A program made the position numbers and the translations under genes. From Pirellulaceae bacterium (lineage in GTDB: Bacteria > Planctomycetota > Planctomycetia > Pirellulales > Pirellulaceae): a DNA stretch of 64,000 nucleotides. The stretch is taken from NCBI GenBank assembly GCA_026004795.1, contig BPJV01000003.1, positions 124,001 to 188,000 of the forward strand. Direction: 5' to 3'. The notes below the pieces were generated by a model that saw only the letters and a program-made list of their open reading frames with translations, did no database searches and was not told the origin of the DNA. Positions 56,184-64,000 of the stretch are shown piece by piece (within the stretch, counting starts at the first letter, position 1; the number at the start of each line of letters is the position of its first letter).

Positions 56184-57349
56184 CGCTGTCCGAAAACGGC
56201 CGTTCGCATCGCTTCGGCCAAGCCAGAGGTTCTTCGGGCGAGGACGAACTGGCGGAAAATTCGATGGATTGCGGTGACCTGATCGTGCGCGACGGACGCT
56301 TTTACCGCACGGTGGCGCTGGGAGGCGGCTTGGGATTGGCTGAGGCTTACTTGCATGGTTACTGGGACACGCCCGACCTGGCCGCGGTGCTACGCGTGCT
56401 GGCTGCGAACCTGGAAGTGTTGACCCCCAGCGAGTCGACGTTGGCCCGCATGTGGAACCGTCAGAGAGCTTGGATCAATTGGCTGCGGCGCAACACTCGA
56501 CGCGGGAGTAAGCGCAACATCGCTGCGCACTACGACCTGAGCAACGACTTTTTCCGATTGTTTCTCGACCCGACGATGACCTATTCGGCCGGTTGGTTCG
56601 ACTCACCGGATGCCTCGATGGAACAAGCGTCGTTCGCCAAATACGATCGCATCGCCCGGAAGCTAGCACTAAGTCCGGAAGATCACGTGCTGGAGATCGG
56701 CACGGGATGGGGCGGTTTCGCTGTCCACGCGGCAGAGAATTACGGCTGCCGTGTAACCACGACCACGATTTCCGAACAACAGTTCAAGGTCGCGCAGCAA
56801 CGTGCTGCCAACTCTCCCGCCAGCGATCGCATCGAAGTACTGCTGCGTGACTATCGCGACTTGGAGGGCCAGTTCGATAAACTGGTTTCGATCGAAATGA
56901 TCGAAGCGGTCGGCGATCGATACCTGCCGCAGTTCTTTCGACAATGCTGCCAACTGCTGCGGCCGGGCGGACTGATGTGCCTGCAGGCGATCCTGATGCC
57001 CGGCCAACGATTCGCCGCGTATCGCCGAGGCATCGACTTCATCCAACGCTATGTGTTCCCCGGCGGCTTCCTGCCATCGATCGGCCGCATCGATGAGTGC
57101 GTTGGCCAAGCGACCGACCTGCGGTGGATCGGATTGGAAGACATGAGTCCTCACTACGCGGAAACGCTGCGGCGATGGTCCGCGGCATTCGAGCAGCAGA
57201 TCGAGCAAGTCCGACGCCTCGGTTTCGACGACCGATTCATCCGCCTGTGGCGTTATTACTTGGCGTACTGCGAAGCCGGCTTTGCCACCCGCCAGGTCAC
57301 CGTCGCACAACTGCAGTTTCAGCGCCCAACAGTGACAACCATCGGGTGA
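56114..57349 (+). CDS. cfa: Cyclopropane-fatty-acyl-phospholipid synthase-like methyltransferase
   Basis: 411 residues from the ATG at 56114; earlier starts at 55922 and 55934 would extend a low-complexity N-terminus inside the DUF1365 gene. CFA synthases add a methylene group from S-adenosylmethionine to a double bond in a phospholipid. The core has [25 protein letters not shown], the SAM-binding motif [26 protein letters not shown], and [12 protein letters not shown]. It may instead make a methylated or furan-type product. It is last in the lipid operon. Confidence 0.9.
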   Translation: MAAHGWLRRAVLGRLEHLRSGTLTLSENGRSHRFGQARGSSGEDELAENSMDCGDLIVRDGRFYRTVALGGGLGLAEAYLHGYWDTPDLAAVLRVLAANLEVLTPSESTLARMWNRQRAWINWLRRNTRRGSKRNIAAHYDLSNDFFRLFLDPTMTYSAGWFDSPDASMEQASFAKYDRIARKLALSPEDHVLEIGTGWGGFAVHAAENYGCRVTTTTISEQQFKVAQQRAANSPASDRIEVLLRDYRDLEGQFDKLVSIEMIEAVGDRYLPQFFRQCCQLLRPGGLMCLQAILMPGQRFAAYRRGIDFIQRYVFPGGFLPSIGRIDECVGQATDLRWIGLEDMSPHYAETLRRWSAAFEQQIEQVRRLGFDDRFIRLWRYYLAYCEAGFATRQVTVAQLQFQRPTVTTIG

Positions 57350-57392
57350 ACCGCCGTACGATATTCGTCGCTAGTCGTCGTAAGCGCGTCAG

Positions 57393-58637
57393 TTAGTCCC
57401 ACTGGAACACCTTGAGGGCCAGCAGGTCGCGGACGAAGACCAAATCGTCGACGACGGCCAGGTGAGCCCACGTGTCGGTGCCGACCTCGAGGCGGTCGAT
57501 GATGGTCGGCTTTTCGGTCGACGCTTCTAATAACAGCAGTTCCCCGCCTTCATCGAGAGCCAAGATGCGGCCAGCGTTGGCGACCATGCTCCAGTACTTG
57601 CCGAACGGCGTCGACGTCCAGTATTCATGGCCTGTCTCCGCATCGAGGCAAACGACGCGCTGGTTGCGCAGGTGCAGGTAAATTGCACCATCGACGACGA
57701 CCGGCGAAGACATGTAGCCTTGGGACTTGTGCTGCCACTTCCTCCGCACGTTCCATGCATCGCCATTGCGCTCGATGGCGTAAGCTTCGCTCTTGCCACC
57801 GTAACTGCTAGTAAACACGCTATCTCCAATGATGGTGGGCGTCAGGATATTCATGCCGCGGAAAGCCGTAACCGGCTGCTGCCATAACACCTGACCACTC
57901 TCCAGATCGATCCCTGCGAGCGCGGTGCGGGTCTGCACGACTAACTGACGAACTCCGCTCAGCTCGGCGATTACCGGCGAAGAGAATGCTCCGCCACTCA
58001 TGCCACCCGAATCCTTGAGCACGGTCCACACCGTACGGCCGCTGCCTTTGTCCAGGCGCGTGACGCCGCCGCCAGCCTGAATGTAAAGGGACTCGCCGTC
58101 GACCAACGGCGAACTAGCCAGTCCGAAAGCCGGCAACTGGCTGATCCCTTCGCCGACGAAGTCGCGACGCCAAACCTCGCGGCCATCTTCGACGCGAAGA
58201 CACACCACGACGTCACGCATGCCGCCGACGTAAAGATGTTCGAGGTCGCATGCGGGAGTCGAACGGATCCAGGAACCGTTAGCGGCAGCGAAGAAAGGGA
58301 CTTCCATCGCGCCCGGCCATTCGGTCTTCCACAGTCGTTTTCCGGATTGGCGGTCGAACGCAGTAACGACTTCGAAAGCTTTATCCCGCGTTTCGGTCAC
58401 CATCACGCGTTCATCGGTGACGATCGGCCCGGAGTAACTGGGCTGGAGCGGTACCTGCCACAAGGATCGAATTCGGCCATCGCTCAGCCGGTCGGGCCAA
58501 TCTTGGGGTGGGATCGTGCCATCACGCGACGGCCCACGCCACTGCAGCCACTGGCCGCCCCGCGTCGAGTCGCTGCCCAGCAACCAGGCTCCTATGCCTC
58601 CGCAACCGCCGATGAGCCACTGGCGTCGATCCACCAT
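57393..58637 (-). CDS. PQQ-like beta-propeller protein, exported
   Basis: 414 residues from the ATG at 58637 with GGAGG 7 bases upstream. An N-terminal hydrophobic segment (WLIGGCGGIGAWLLGSDS) suggests a signal or Tat-like leader (DRRQW). The rest is a WD/PQQ-type propeller of repeating tryptophan blades (QWLQWRGPSRDGTIPP, FDRQSGKRLWKTEWPG, VEDGREVWRRDFVGEG, IDLESGQVLWQQPV, LDAETGHEYWTSTPF), as in planctomycete BamB-like proteins. It converges on the lipid operon, so any link to it is by position only. Confidence 0.88.
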   Translation of the reverse strand: MVDRRQWLIGGCGGIGAWLLGSDSTRGGQWLQWRGPSRDGTIPPQDWPDRLSDGRIRSLWQVPLQPSYSGPIVTDERVMVTETRDKAFEVVTAFDRQSGKRLWKTEWPGAMEVPFFAAANGSWIRSTPACDLEHLYVGGMRDVVVCLRVEDGREVWRRDFVGEGISQLPAFGLASSPLVDGESLYIQAGGGVTRLDKGSGRTVWTVLKDSGGMSGGAFSSPVIAELSGVRQLVVQTRTALAGIDLESGQVLWQQPVTAFRGMNILTPTIIGDSVFTSSYGGKSEAYAIERNGDAWNVRRKWQHKSQGYMSSPVVVDGAIYLHLRNQRVVCLDAETGHEYWTSTPFGKYWSMVANAGRILALDEGGELLLLEASTEKPTIIDRLEVGTDTWAHLAVVDDLVFVRDLLALKVFQWD

Positions 58638-58747
58638 GAGTTTTCCTCCGTCAAAACGCACGATTACTCGCGTTCCGCGCAGAACGCTCCCGGGATCACT
58701 CTAGGGCATCGCGGTGGAATGCCAAGGATCGGCCGTAGCGGTTACGA

Positions 58748-59623
58748 TTAAGAACTCGTCGGATCGCCCGGATGAAGGGTGTTGGCGAAGTCTTCGAGGT
58801 GCTGCATGCTGTCGCAGAATGCGGAATAGTGAAGGCGTTTGCGGAGACCGGGATGGAGGGCTCGGCCGCCGAGCACAAACGCGATTTGTCCAGAGAATTC
58901 CTCGAACAACGCGTTGTACTCGGAAGCGAATCGATCTTCGTCGGCCAAATGGGAACAACTGAGCCAAAACAATTTCGGGCGATGCCGCAAAATGGCTGCT
59001 CGAAGCGTGGCGATAGGCAAGTTGTCTCCCAACGAGGTAGCCCGCCACTGGTTATCGCACAACACGAGTGCCGCCATGGCGGTCCCCAGGCTGTATTGAT
59101 CTCCTTCAGGGGCCGCACCAATGGCCAGGGGGCCCGATTCCGGGGGTGGCCGCATCAGCGACTCGAGGTCGTGCAGCGTTGCCAGAGCGACTTCACACGC
59201 CAGACGTTCCTGAAAGATTTCGGCTTCGCCGCAGGACCAGCGATCGCCGATTTCATGGAAAGCCGCAGCGATCACATCGTCGCAAATCGACGCTACGCGG
59301 TACTCGGCGAGGAAGAGATCAACGACGATCTGCCGCGAACGTTGCTTGTCACCGTCCAGCAAAGCAGCCACTAGCTGCTCTCGAGCCCTGCCGAGTAGCC
59401 GTTCGGTGCGACCGGTAGTGGAGGGGAGCCCCAAAGCCTCGGGATGTACGAGCTCGTGCTTGGACTGACGCAGGAATGCCGCCAGGTCAGAAAGGGCAAT
59501 GCGACGGTGTCCACCGGCTGTTTGGCTGGCGGGAATCACCCCTTTATCGCACCATCGTTTTACCGACGATTCGCTTACCCCTAACGCTTTGGCTACCTGT
59601 TTCGTAGTCAACAGCTCCCTCAC
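58748..59623 (-). CDS. CarH/LitR-like MerR-type regulator lacking cobalamin-ligand histidines
   Basis: 291 residues from a GTG at 59623 with an excellent AAGGAGG ribosome site. The N-terminal MerR-type helix-turn-helix is clear (LTTKQVAKALGVSESSVKRW, TAGGHRRI). The rest is the CarH-type helical cap plus Rossmann cobalamin-binding domain. In CarH the motifs are W-x9-EH and E-x-(Q)H-x2-G; here they read W129-x9-E139-R140 and E173-G-D-Q-Y177-SLG, so both histidines are lost. It probably does not bind B12 through the usual lower ligand and may sense something else. CarH/LitR regulators in other bacteria control lipid (desaturase/CFA) and photoprotection genes, which fits the operon next door. Confidence 0.85.
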   Translation of the reverse strand: MRELLTTKQVAKALGVSESSVKRWCDKGVIPASQTAGGHRRIALSDLAAFLRQSKHELVHPEALGLPSTTGRTERLLGRAREQLVAALLDGDKQRSRQIVVDLFLAEYRVASICDDVIAAAFHEIGDRWSCGEAEIFQERLACEVALATLHDLESLMRPPPESGPLAIGAAPEGDQYSLGTAMAALVLCDNQWRATSLGDNLPIATLRAAILRHRPKLFWLSCSHLADEDRFASEYNALFEEFSGQIAFVLGGRALHPGLRKRLHYSAFCDSMQHLEDFANTLHPGDPTSS

Positions 59624-60137
59624 GTTGCGTCCACCTCCTTAACATTGCCTAACAATTTCAAAACTGCTGAACAACTTGACTTGCCCGTTGCCCATTGTTT
59701 GATGCCCATTCTTTATCGACGTCGCGAAGCAGCAGGAACAGAGCGTTCCCCCGGCTACACCTCCCTGCCTGTAGCTGCAAACCGTGTGACGTCGTTTGTG
59801 GCCAACCGAGTGGGAAGAATTCTCCGCTCCGCATGCCCCGGCATGCTCGGCAACCATCCTGGTCAGCGAGCCCTGTCCGCTTCGCACGGAATGCACGTAT
59901 TTCATGCGTTCCGGCAGCGAAGGGAGACGCTTAGCAGCCCGAGTTTCTCCCTCCGCTCAATGACAGTGTAGCCCACTCGCAGCATCCGCTAACCCGCCAG
60001 GAAGGCAACTATCCTGCGTTCCCCTGCTTCAATTTTGACGAAAATGCACGATTTGCACGAATTTTGAGGTTGACCTGCCTCGGGTGAAGGCCAACAATGT
60101 GTATGAACGCTTTGAACGAATTTTTAAGGAGCCTGTC
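59624..60137. promoter_or_regulatory. Shared regulatory gap between the CarH-like regulator and the sigma factor
   Basis: About 510 bases with no convincing gene. For the sigma factor, TTGACC (60070-60075) and an AACAAT -10-like box (60093-60098), 17 bases apart, form a weak promoter candidate. Just upstream the sequence TGCACGATTTGCACGA holds a direct repeat of TGCACGA, a candidate regulator site. Confidence 0.35.
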
Positions 60138-61082
60138 ATGAATGCGATCGCGTTGCCAGCAGAGGATGTGCGTAGCACCTCTGCAGAAGGTCAGGTGGAA
60201 CTGGAGACACGATGGACACACTTTTTGAATCAAGACATCGATTTCATCGACAGTCCCGAGTTTGAAACTGGGTACGCGGGGGACGAAGCGTCGATCGACC
60301 AGCTTTTAGACGAGCTAGCGCGCGGTGACGTCAACTCGCCGACCGAACTTCCTTCCCATCTGTCTCAGATGTGCGAGTCTCCGTTGCTTTCCCCGGAGCA
60401 AGAGATGGAGTTGTTCCGCGAGATGAATTATCTCAAACGACGCGCCCATCACATCCAGCTCTTGGCCAAGGAGGGTTATCGGAGCTCTGACATGTTGATC
60501 ATCGCCGAGCGAGCGCTGCAGCGTTCCCAGCAGATTCGGGACAGCATTGTTCGGGCGAATTTGAGACTGGTTATCTCGATCGTTCGCCGCAGCAATTCCT
60601 CCGCCGTCTCTTTCGACGAACTGCTGAGCGAAGGCATTCTCGTGTTGATGCAAACAGTCGAGAAGTTCAATTACGTGAAGGGCTTCCGCTTCAGTACTTA
60701 TGCTTACCGCGCTATCACGCGTCACATTTACCGTTACGTCGTCAGTGTGGCTAAGGATCACCATCGAATGGTCAGCAACTGCGAGCAGAGCACCGTCGAG
60801 CATGCTGCTGATGAAGGATGTTCGCCAGCGGACGAGCGACTGTGGTCCAGCCTGAGAGCCATGTTGAACGAGTACATGCAGCACTTGGACCGTCGTGAGC
60901 AATTCGTTATCCGCTGCCGATACGCTTTGGGCCTGCACCGCCGTGTGCGTACCTTTCAATCGCTGGCCGACATCTTGGGCGTCTCCAAGGAACGGGTACG
61001 GCAACTCGAACAACGAGCGGTCCGCAAACTGCGCAGAATGGCGGAGCAATCGCAAATGGACAAACTGCAAGCCATCGCCTGA
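60138..61082 (+). CDS. Sigma-70 family RNA polymerase sigma factor without clear region 3
   Basis: 314 residues from the ATG at 60138 with AAGGAG 7 bases upstream; the frame to 60084 is rejected. Region 1.2 (SPLLSPEQEMELFREMNYLK), region 2 (IVRANLRLVISIVRRSNSS; FDELLSEGILVLMQTVEKFN; GFRFSTYAYRAITRHIYRY) and region 4 (FQSLADILGVSKERVRQLEQ, RAVRKLRRMA) are present. The 70-residue link between 2 and 4 has no recognisable region 3, and region 2.4 lacks the usual WW pair (AYRAITRHI). It may direct an alternative stress regulon, possibly with the nearby CarH-like regulator. Confidence 0.88.
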   Translation: MNAIALPAEDVRSTSAEGQVELETRWTHFLNQDIDFIDSPEFETGYAGDEASIDQLLDELARGDVNSPTELPSHLSQMCESPLLSPEQEMELFREMNYLKRRAHHIQLLAKEGYRSSDMLIIAERALQRSQQIRDSIVRANLRLVISIVRRSNSSAVSFDELLSEGILVLMQTVEKFNYVKGFRFSTYAYRAITRHIYRYVVSVAKDHHRMVSNCEQSTVEHAADEGCSPADERLWSSLRAMLNEYMQHLDRREQFVIRCRYALGLHRRVRTFQSLADILGVSKERVRQLEQRAVRKLRRMAEQSQMDKLQAIA

Positions 61083-61252
61083 TCATGGCGCGCCGCGATG
61101 CCCCGAAAAGTCTGTCGAGATTTCTGCCCCCAACACGGCCGCTCGCCTGCCCAGCCACCGCCGGCAATGCATTTTTCCTCCACAGTTCCGGTTCAACAAA
61201 ACACCGTTCACCAACCAACGATCGTCACACGACCAATTAATCGAGACGAGCT

Positions 61253-62149
61253 GTGAACGTGTTCATCAGCCACCACCGCCCCTTGCCCCTGTGGCCGGGC
61301 AGCAGGTTTCCCGTGGTGAAGTATGAATTGTTGCATCGCGTGCTCCAGCAGCATGCGGACTTGTTCCATATTCATCCAGCCCGACCGGTAGGCATGGAGG
61401 AGCTGTCCCTCGTCCACGACGACCGCTACATTCGGGCGGTCGTCCATGGCGACTTGGATCCTCAAGCACAGCGTCGTATTGGGTTTCCATGGACACCCGA
61501 CATGGTCGATCGCGTGCGACATTCGGTCGGTGGCACGCTCTCCGCCGCACGAGCGGCTTGGCGCGATGGAGTGTCTGGACATTTAGCAGGCGGTACGCAT
61601 CATGCGCACCGCTCCTATGGTCATGGCTATTGCGTCTTCAATGATGTGGCTGTCTCGATTCGGATCTTACAGGATGAGGGTAAGATTCGTCGGGCAACAG
61701 TCATCGACCTCGACGTCCATCACGGGGATGGTACCGCCGAACTGTTTGCGGATGATCCCACGGTGTTCACCTTCTCGATGCATGCAGCGAACAACTTTCC
61801 CCCGCACAAACCGCCCAGCAATCTGGACATCGCACTGCCGGACGGCACGGCAGACGCCCCCTACCTGGATCTGCTTCAGCAAGCTTTGGACGAGTCGATT
61901 CCGTGGGCCAGCACCGATATGGTTTTTTACATCGCTGGTGCCGATCCGTTTGCCCTTGACCGCATCGGCCGTCTAGCCTTGACAAAATCGGGCTTGAAAC
62001 AACGTGATGAATTGGTATTCGACTACTGCCAACACTATCGAATACCCATCGTCGTCGTGCTCGGCGGCGGTTACGGCCAGGATATCGCGGAGACCGTGGA
62101 CATTCATGCCGCCACGTTCTTCACTCTAGCCGCGTCCCCATCGGTCTGA
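61253..62149 (+). CDS. Histone-deacetylase-fold zinc hydrolase (HDAC family)
   Basis: 298 residues from a GTG at 61253. Zinc-dependent amidohydrolases of this fold remove acetyl groups from lysines or polyamines. Conserved parts: GTHHAHRSYGHGYCVFNDVA, IDLDVHHGDGTAELF (zinc ligands D and H), FYIAGADPFALDR (second aspartate) and VVVLGGGYGQD. All catalytic residues appear intact. The bacterial substrate cannot be told; acetylpolyamine amidohydrolase-like activity is a reasonable guess. It follows the sigma factor by 170 bases. Confidence 0.93.
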   Translation: MNVFISHHRPLPLWPGSRFPVVKYELLHRVLQQHADLFHIHPARPVGMEELSLVHDDRYIRAVVHGDLDPQAQRRIGFPWTPDMVDRVRHSVGGTLSAARAAWRDGVSGHLAGGTHHAHRSYGHGYCVFNDVAVSIRILQDEGKIRRATVIDLDVHHGDGTAELFADDPTVFTFSMHAANNFPPHKPPSNLDIALPDGTADAPYLDLLQQALDESIPWASTDMVFYIAGADPFALDRIGRLALTKSGLKQRDELVFDYCQHYRIPIVVVLGGGYGQDIAETVDIHAATFFTLAASPSV

Positions 62150-62361
62150 CGCCAATGGCCCAGCGGTCGCAGCTGGTGGCCATGTGCGCTGCCGATCAAT
62201 CGCCCTCTTCCAGTTCAACTTCTAGTTTTGTTCGTTCATCCGCTCAGTGCCGCTTGGCACCTGTCGATCGCAACCTACAGTGAGTTGAAGCGTCAGTCAT
62301 GGCCATGAGAACGCTGAGTCTGTTACAAACCATTGCGAGACCATTTTGGGAGTTGATGAAC

Positions 62362-63387
62362 ATGAGATGGCGACATTTAACCGCGGCCTTGTTAGCCGCA
62401 GTGACGGCGTGGGCAAGCATCAGTACGACGCACGCTCAGCAAAAAGACATCGTGGATACGGCTGTCGAGGCCGGTTCGTTTAAGACCTTGGTCGCTGCTG
62501 TGCAGGCCGCCGGTCTGGTCGACGCCTTAAAGTCCGACGGACCGTTCACTGTATTCGCGCCGACCGACGAAGCGTTCGCGAAACTTCCGGAAGGGACGGT
62601 CGAATCGTTGCTCAAGCCGGAGAACAAAGACAAGCTGAAGGCCGTGCTGCTGTACCATGTCGTTCCGGCCGCAGTCCCTTCGGCCAAGGTCACCGAGGTG
62701 CGTGGAGCCCGCACTTTGGCAGATCAACGCATTGACATCAAGGTCTCCGATCAGGGCGTTCAGGTCGATTCGGCCAACGTGATCAAGACGGACATTCAAT
62801 GCAGTAACGGCGTGATCCACGTGATCGATGCGGTGTTGCTCCCGGCGACGTCCCATTTGGTCGAAACCGCTAGCGACGCGGGGAACTTCAAGACATTGTT
62901 GGCTGCTGCCAAGGCAGCCGGACTGGCGGAAACTTTGGCCAATGGTGGACCATTTACCGTTTTCGCGCCGACCGACGAAGCTTTCGCGAAACTGCCGGAA
63001 GGGACGGTCGAATCGTTGCTCAAGCCGGAGAATAAAGACAAGTTGGCAGCGATTCTGAAGTACCACGTCGTGGCCGGACGTGTTTACTCGGATGACCTGA
63101 AAGACAATCAGCAAGTCGAGACGCTGTTGGGTCGTAAGGCGACCGTGCAGTTGACCGGCACGGGCTCCAAGATTGGTGCAGCCAGCATCATCGCGACCGA
63201 CATCGACGCGTCCAACGGGGTAATTCACGTCATCGATAGCGTGTTGTTGCCGCCGGAGAAGGAAAAGCATACGAGTACTGCGACATCGTCGAGCGGCTCA
63301 ACCTGCAGTTCGGTTCAATCGACGAATCAAGGAAGGGTGTCTTTCCATCAGCCCGCGCGTCGGATCCGCTTGTTTCGGCGGCATTAA
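62362..63387 (+). CDS. Secreted two-domain fasciclin (FAS1) protein
   Basis: About 341 residues from the ATG at 62362 (GGGAG 9 bases upstream); ATG codons at 62356 and 62299 are alternatives. A signal peptide ([16 protein letters not shown]) is followed by two FAS1 domains, each with [20 protein letters not shown] and a C-terminal [13 protein letters not shown]. The two domains come from a recent internal duplication: the DNA is nearly identical over about 100 bases at a 408-base offset (62554 versus 62962). FAS1 domains mediate cell-surface adhesion. The last 45 residues are serine/threonine-rich, then arginine-rich. Confidence 0.93.
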   Translation: MRWRHLTAALLAAVTAWASISTTHAQQKDIVDTAVEAGSFKTLVAAVQAAGLVDALKSDGPFTVFAPTDEAFAKLPEGTVESLLKPENKDKLKAVLLYHVVPAAVPSAKVTEVRGARTLADQRIDIKVSDQGVQVDSANVIKTDIQCSNGVIHVIDAVLLPATSHLVETASDAGNFKTLLAAAKAAGLAETLANGGPFTVFAPTDEAFAKLPEGTVESLLKPENKDKLAAILKYHVVAGRVYSDDLKDNQQVETLLGRKATVQLTGTGSKIGAASIIATDIDASNGVIHVIDSVLLPPEKEKHTSTATSSSGSTCSSVQSTNQGRVSFHQPARRIRLFRRH

Positions 63388-63440
63388 ATTCGAACGCTCG
63401 ACCCACGAGCGCTGGATGGGGCGTCAACTTGGAGCGGCTT

Positions 63441-63484
63441 AGGGCAGGGTATCGCGTATAGAACGCGATGCGCTGCCCTTTTTT
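63441..63484 (+). terminator. Rho-independent terminator of the fasciclin gene
   Basis: AGGGCAG (63441-63447) pairs with CTGCCCT (63473-63479) with an inner TCGCGT/ACGCGA stem, followed by six T's (63479-63484). It is 54 bases after the fasciclin stop. Confidence 0.85.
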
Positions 63485-63561
63485 CATACCGTTGGCCTGC
63501 TGGGCGAAGTACCATCATGACGATACCGCAATCGCCCCGGAGGAGCGCAACGGTCCCCCTA

Positions 63562-63981
63562 CGATTGACCTGTCGAATCGTCTCTTTACGCCCCGCAGGG
63601 GCAAGACTCCTCCTCTAGGAGGAGTGTTTGATCCGGAGGGTCCTTGCCGAACCGTCTCTCTACGCCCCGCAAGGGCAAGACGGTATTAGCATCCGATCGA
63701 TTGGGAGCATCACCGCGCGAACGCCCCAAAGTGGCAGGACGATAACCCCTCCGATTGACCTGCCGAATCATCGCGTCGATCGCCCCGAAGGCGCCCACCA
63801 ACCGCGCGGGCCCATGATCGCGACATTCACTTCCGGTTGATCCACCAAATTACTGCCCCGCAGGGGCCTGACCATACCAGCCCAGGGCAAGGCCCCGCGA
63901 GCCCCGCTCGCGCGCGGCCGCCGCCCTGGGTAACGATAGCGCAAATCCGCAATAGCCCTGAAAGGGCGCACCAACCGCGCG
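63562..63981. repeat. Second block of planctomycete-type interspersed repeats
   Basis: No gene is seen from 63485 to the window end. A 34-base unit is present at 63574-63607 and 63648-63681 with 3 mismatches. An 18-base unit (starting CGATTGACCTG) occurs at 63562-63579 and 63752-63769 with one mismatch. CACCAACCGCGCG occurs at 63796-63808 and 63969-63981. AGCCCTGAAAGGGCG at 63954-63968 is identical to copies at 7050-7064 and 7444-7458. A CAGGGC/GCCCTGGG hairpin is shared with the block near 7 kb. Confidence 0.8.
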
Positions 63982-64000
63982 CCATCATGCAGACATCATG

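Noticed and set aside
59645-59971. 108-residue plus-strand open frame in the regulatory gap
   Set aside because: No ribosome site and no family likeness; the gap more probably holds regulatory sites.

Overview
This 64 kb, fairly GC-rich window looks like the chromosome of a planctomycete, most likely of the Pirellulales branch. The evidence is the protein content: two DUF1559 'H-X9-DG' prepilin-like proteins, a DUF1501 / DUF1549-DUF1553 (planctomycete cytochrome) pair, a squalene-cyclase-fold Tat protein, a fasciclin protein, a small lipoprotein beside a DUF1559 gene, and short palindromic repeats of a kind common in this phylum. I see no rRNA, tRNA, CRISPR array or prophage. Two genes carry apparent one-base frameshifts, so the source may be a draft or metagenome assembly, or these genes may be decaying.

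Layout. 0.1-6.8 kb: a Tat-exported repeat protein; a minus-strand set of PilT, a PilB/PilT-like protein that has lost its ATPase motifs, and a membrane protein; then hisF and a YihY/BrkB membrane protein. 6.8-7.8 kb: a gene-free block of palindromic and direct repeats. 7.8-12.9 kb: a minus-strand set of a frameshifted cytochrome-type PSD1 protein, DUF1501 and a small membrane protein. 13-21.4 kb: a type II secretion / type IV pilus-like island with GspE, three GspF-like proteins, three pseudopilin-like proteins and a DUF1559 pilin, but no secretin or prepilin peptidase. 21.5-32 kb: housekeeping and signalling genes (M20 peptidase, a receiver-GGDEF-EAL protein, yidD, an isomerase-like protein, lgt, cutA, an SRAP/YedK protein and two transporters). 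32-40 kb: a two-gene unit of unknown function with a TerB-like protein, a secreted alpha/beta hydrolase, an MFS transporter behind a LacI-type operator-like site, a frameshifted NHL protein and a small membrane protein.

40-45.6 kb: clpX, then a circularly permuted ATP-grasp protein, an alpha-E protein and a convergent zinc metallopeptidase, a known peptide-modification type of neighbourhood. 45.8-47.9 kb: a true MerR (its three mercury-binding cysteines are spaced as in the classical protein) opposite a CopZ-MerT-MerP triple fusion behind a MerR-type promoter. 48-53 kb: an IS3 remnant, a lipoprotein and a DUF1559 gene, and long stretches with no gene. 53-61 kb: a lipid-modification operon (desaturase, FAD oxidoreductase, DUF1365, cyclopropane synthase-like methyltransferase), a PQQ-propeller protein, a CarH/LitR-like regulator that has lost its cobalamin-binding histidines, and a sigma factor without a recognisable region 3. 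The window ends with a histone-deacetylase-fold enzyme, a two-domain fasciclin protein with a clear terminator, and a second repeat block that shares modules with the one at 7 kb.

The strongest leads for new biology are the mercury triple fusion, the CarH-like regulator with its lipid operon and sigma factor, and the secretion/pilus components with a pseudo-ATPase.
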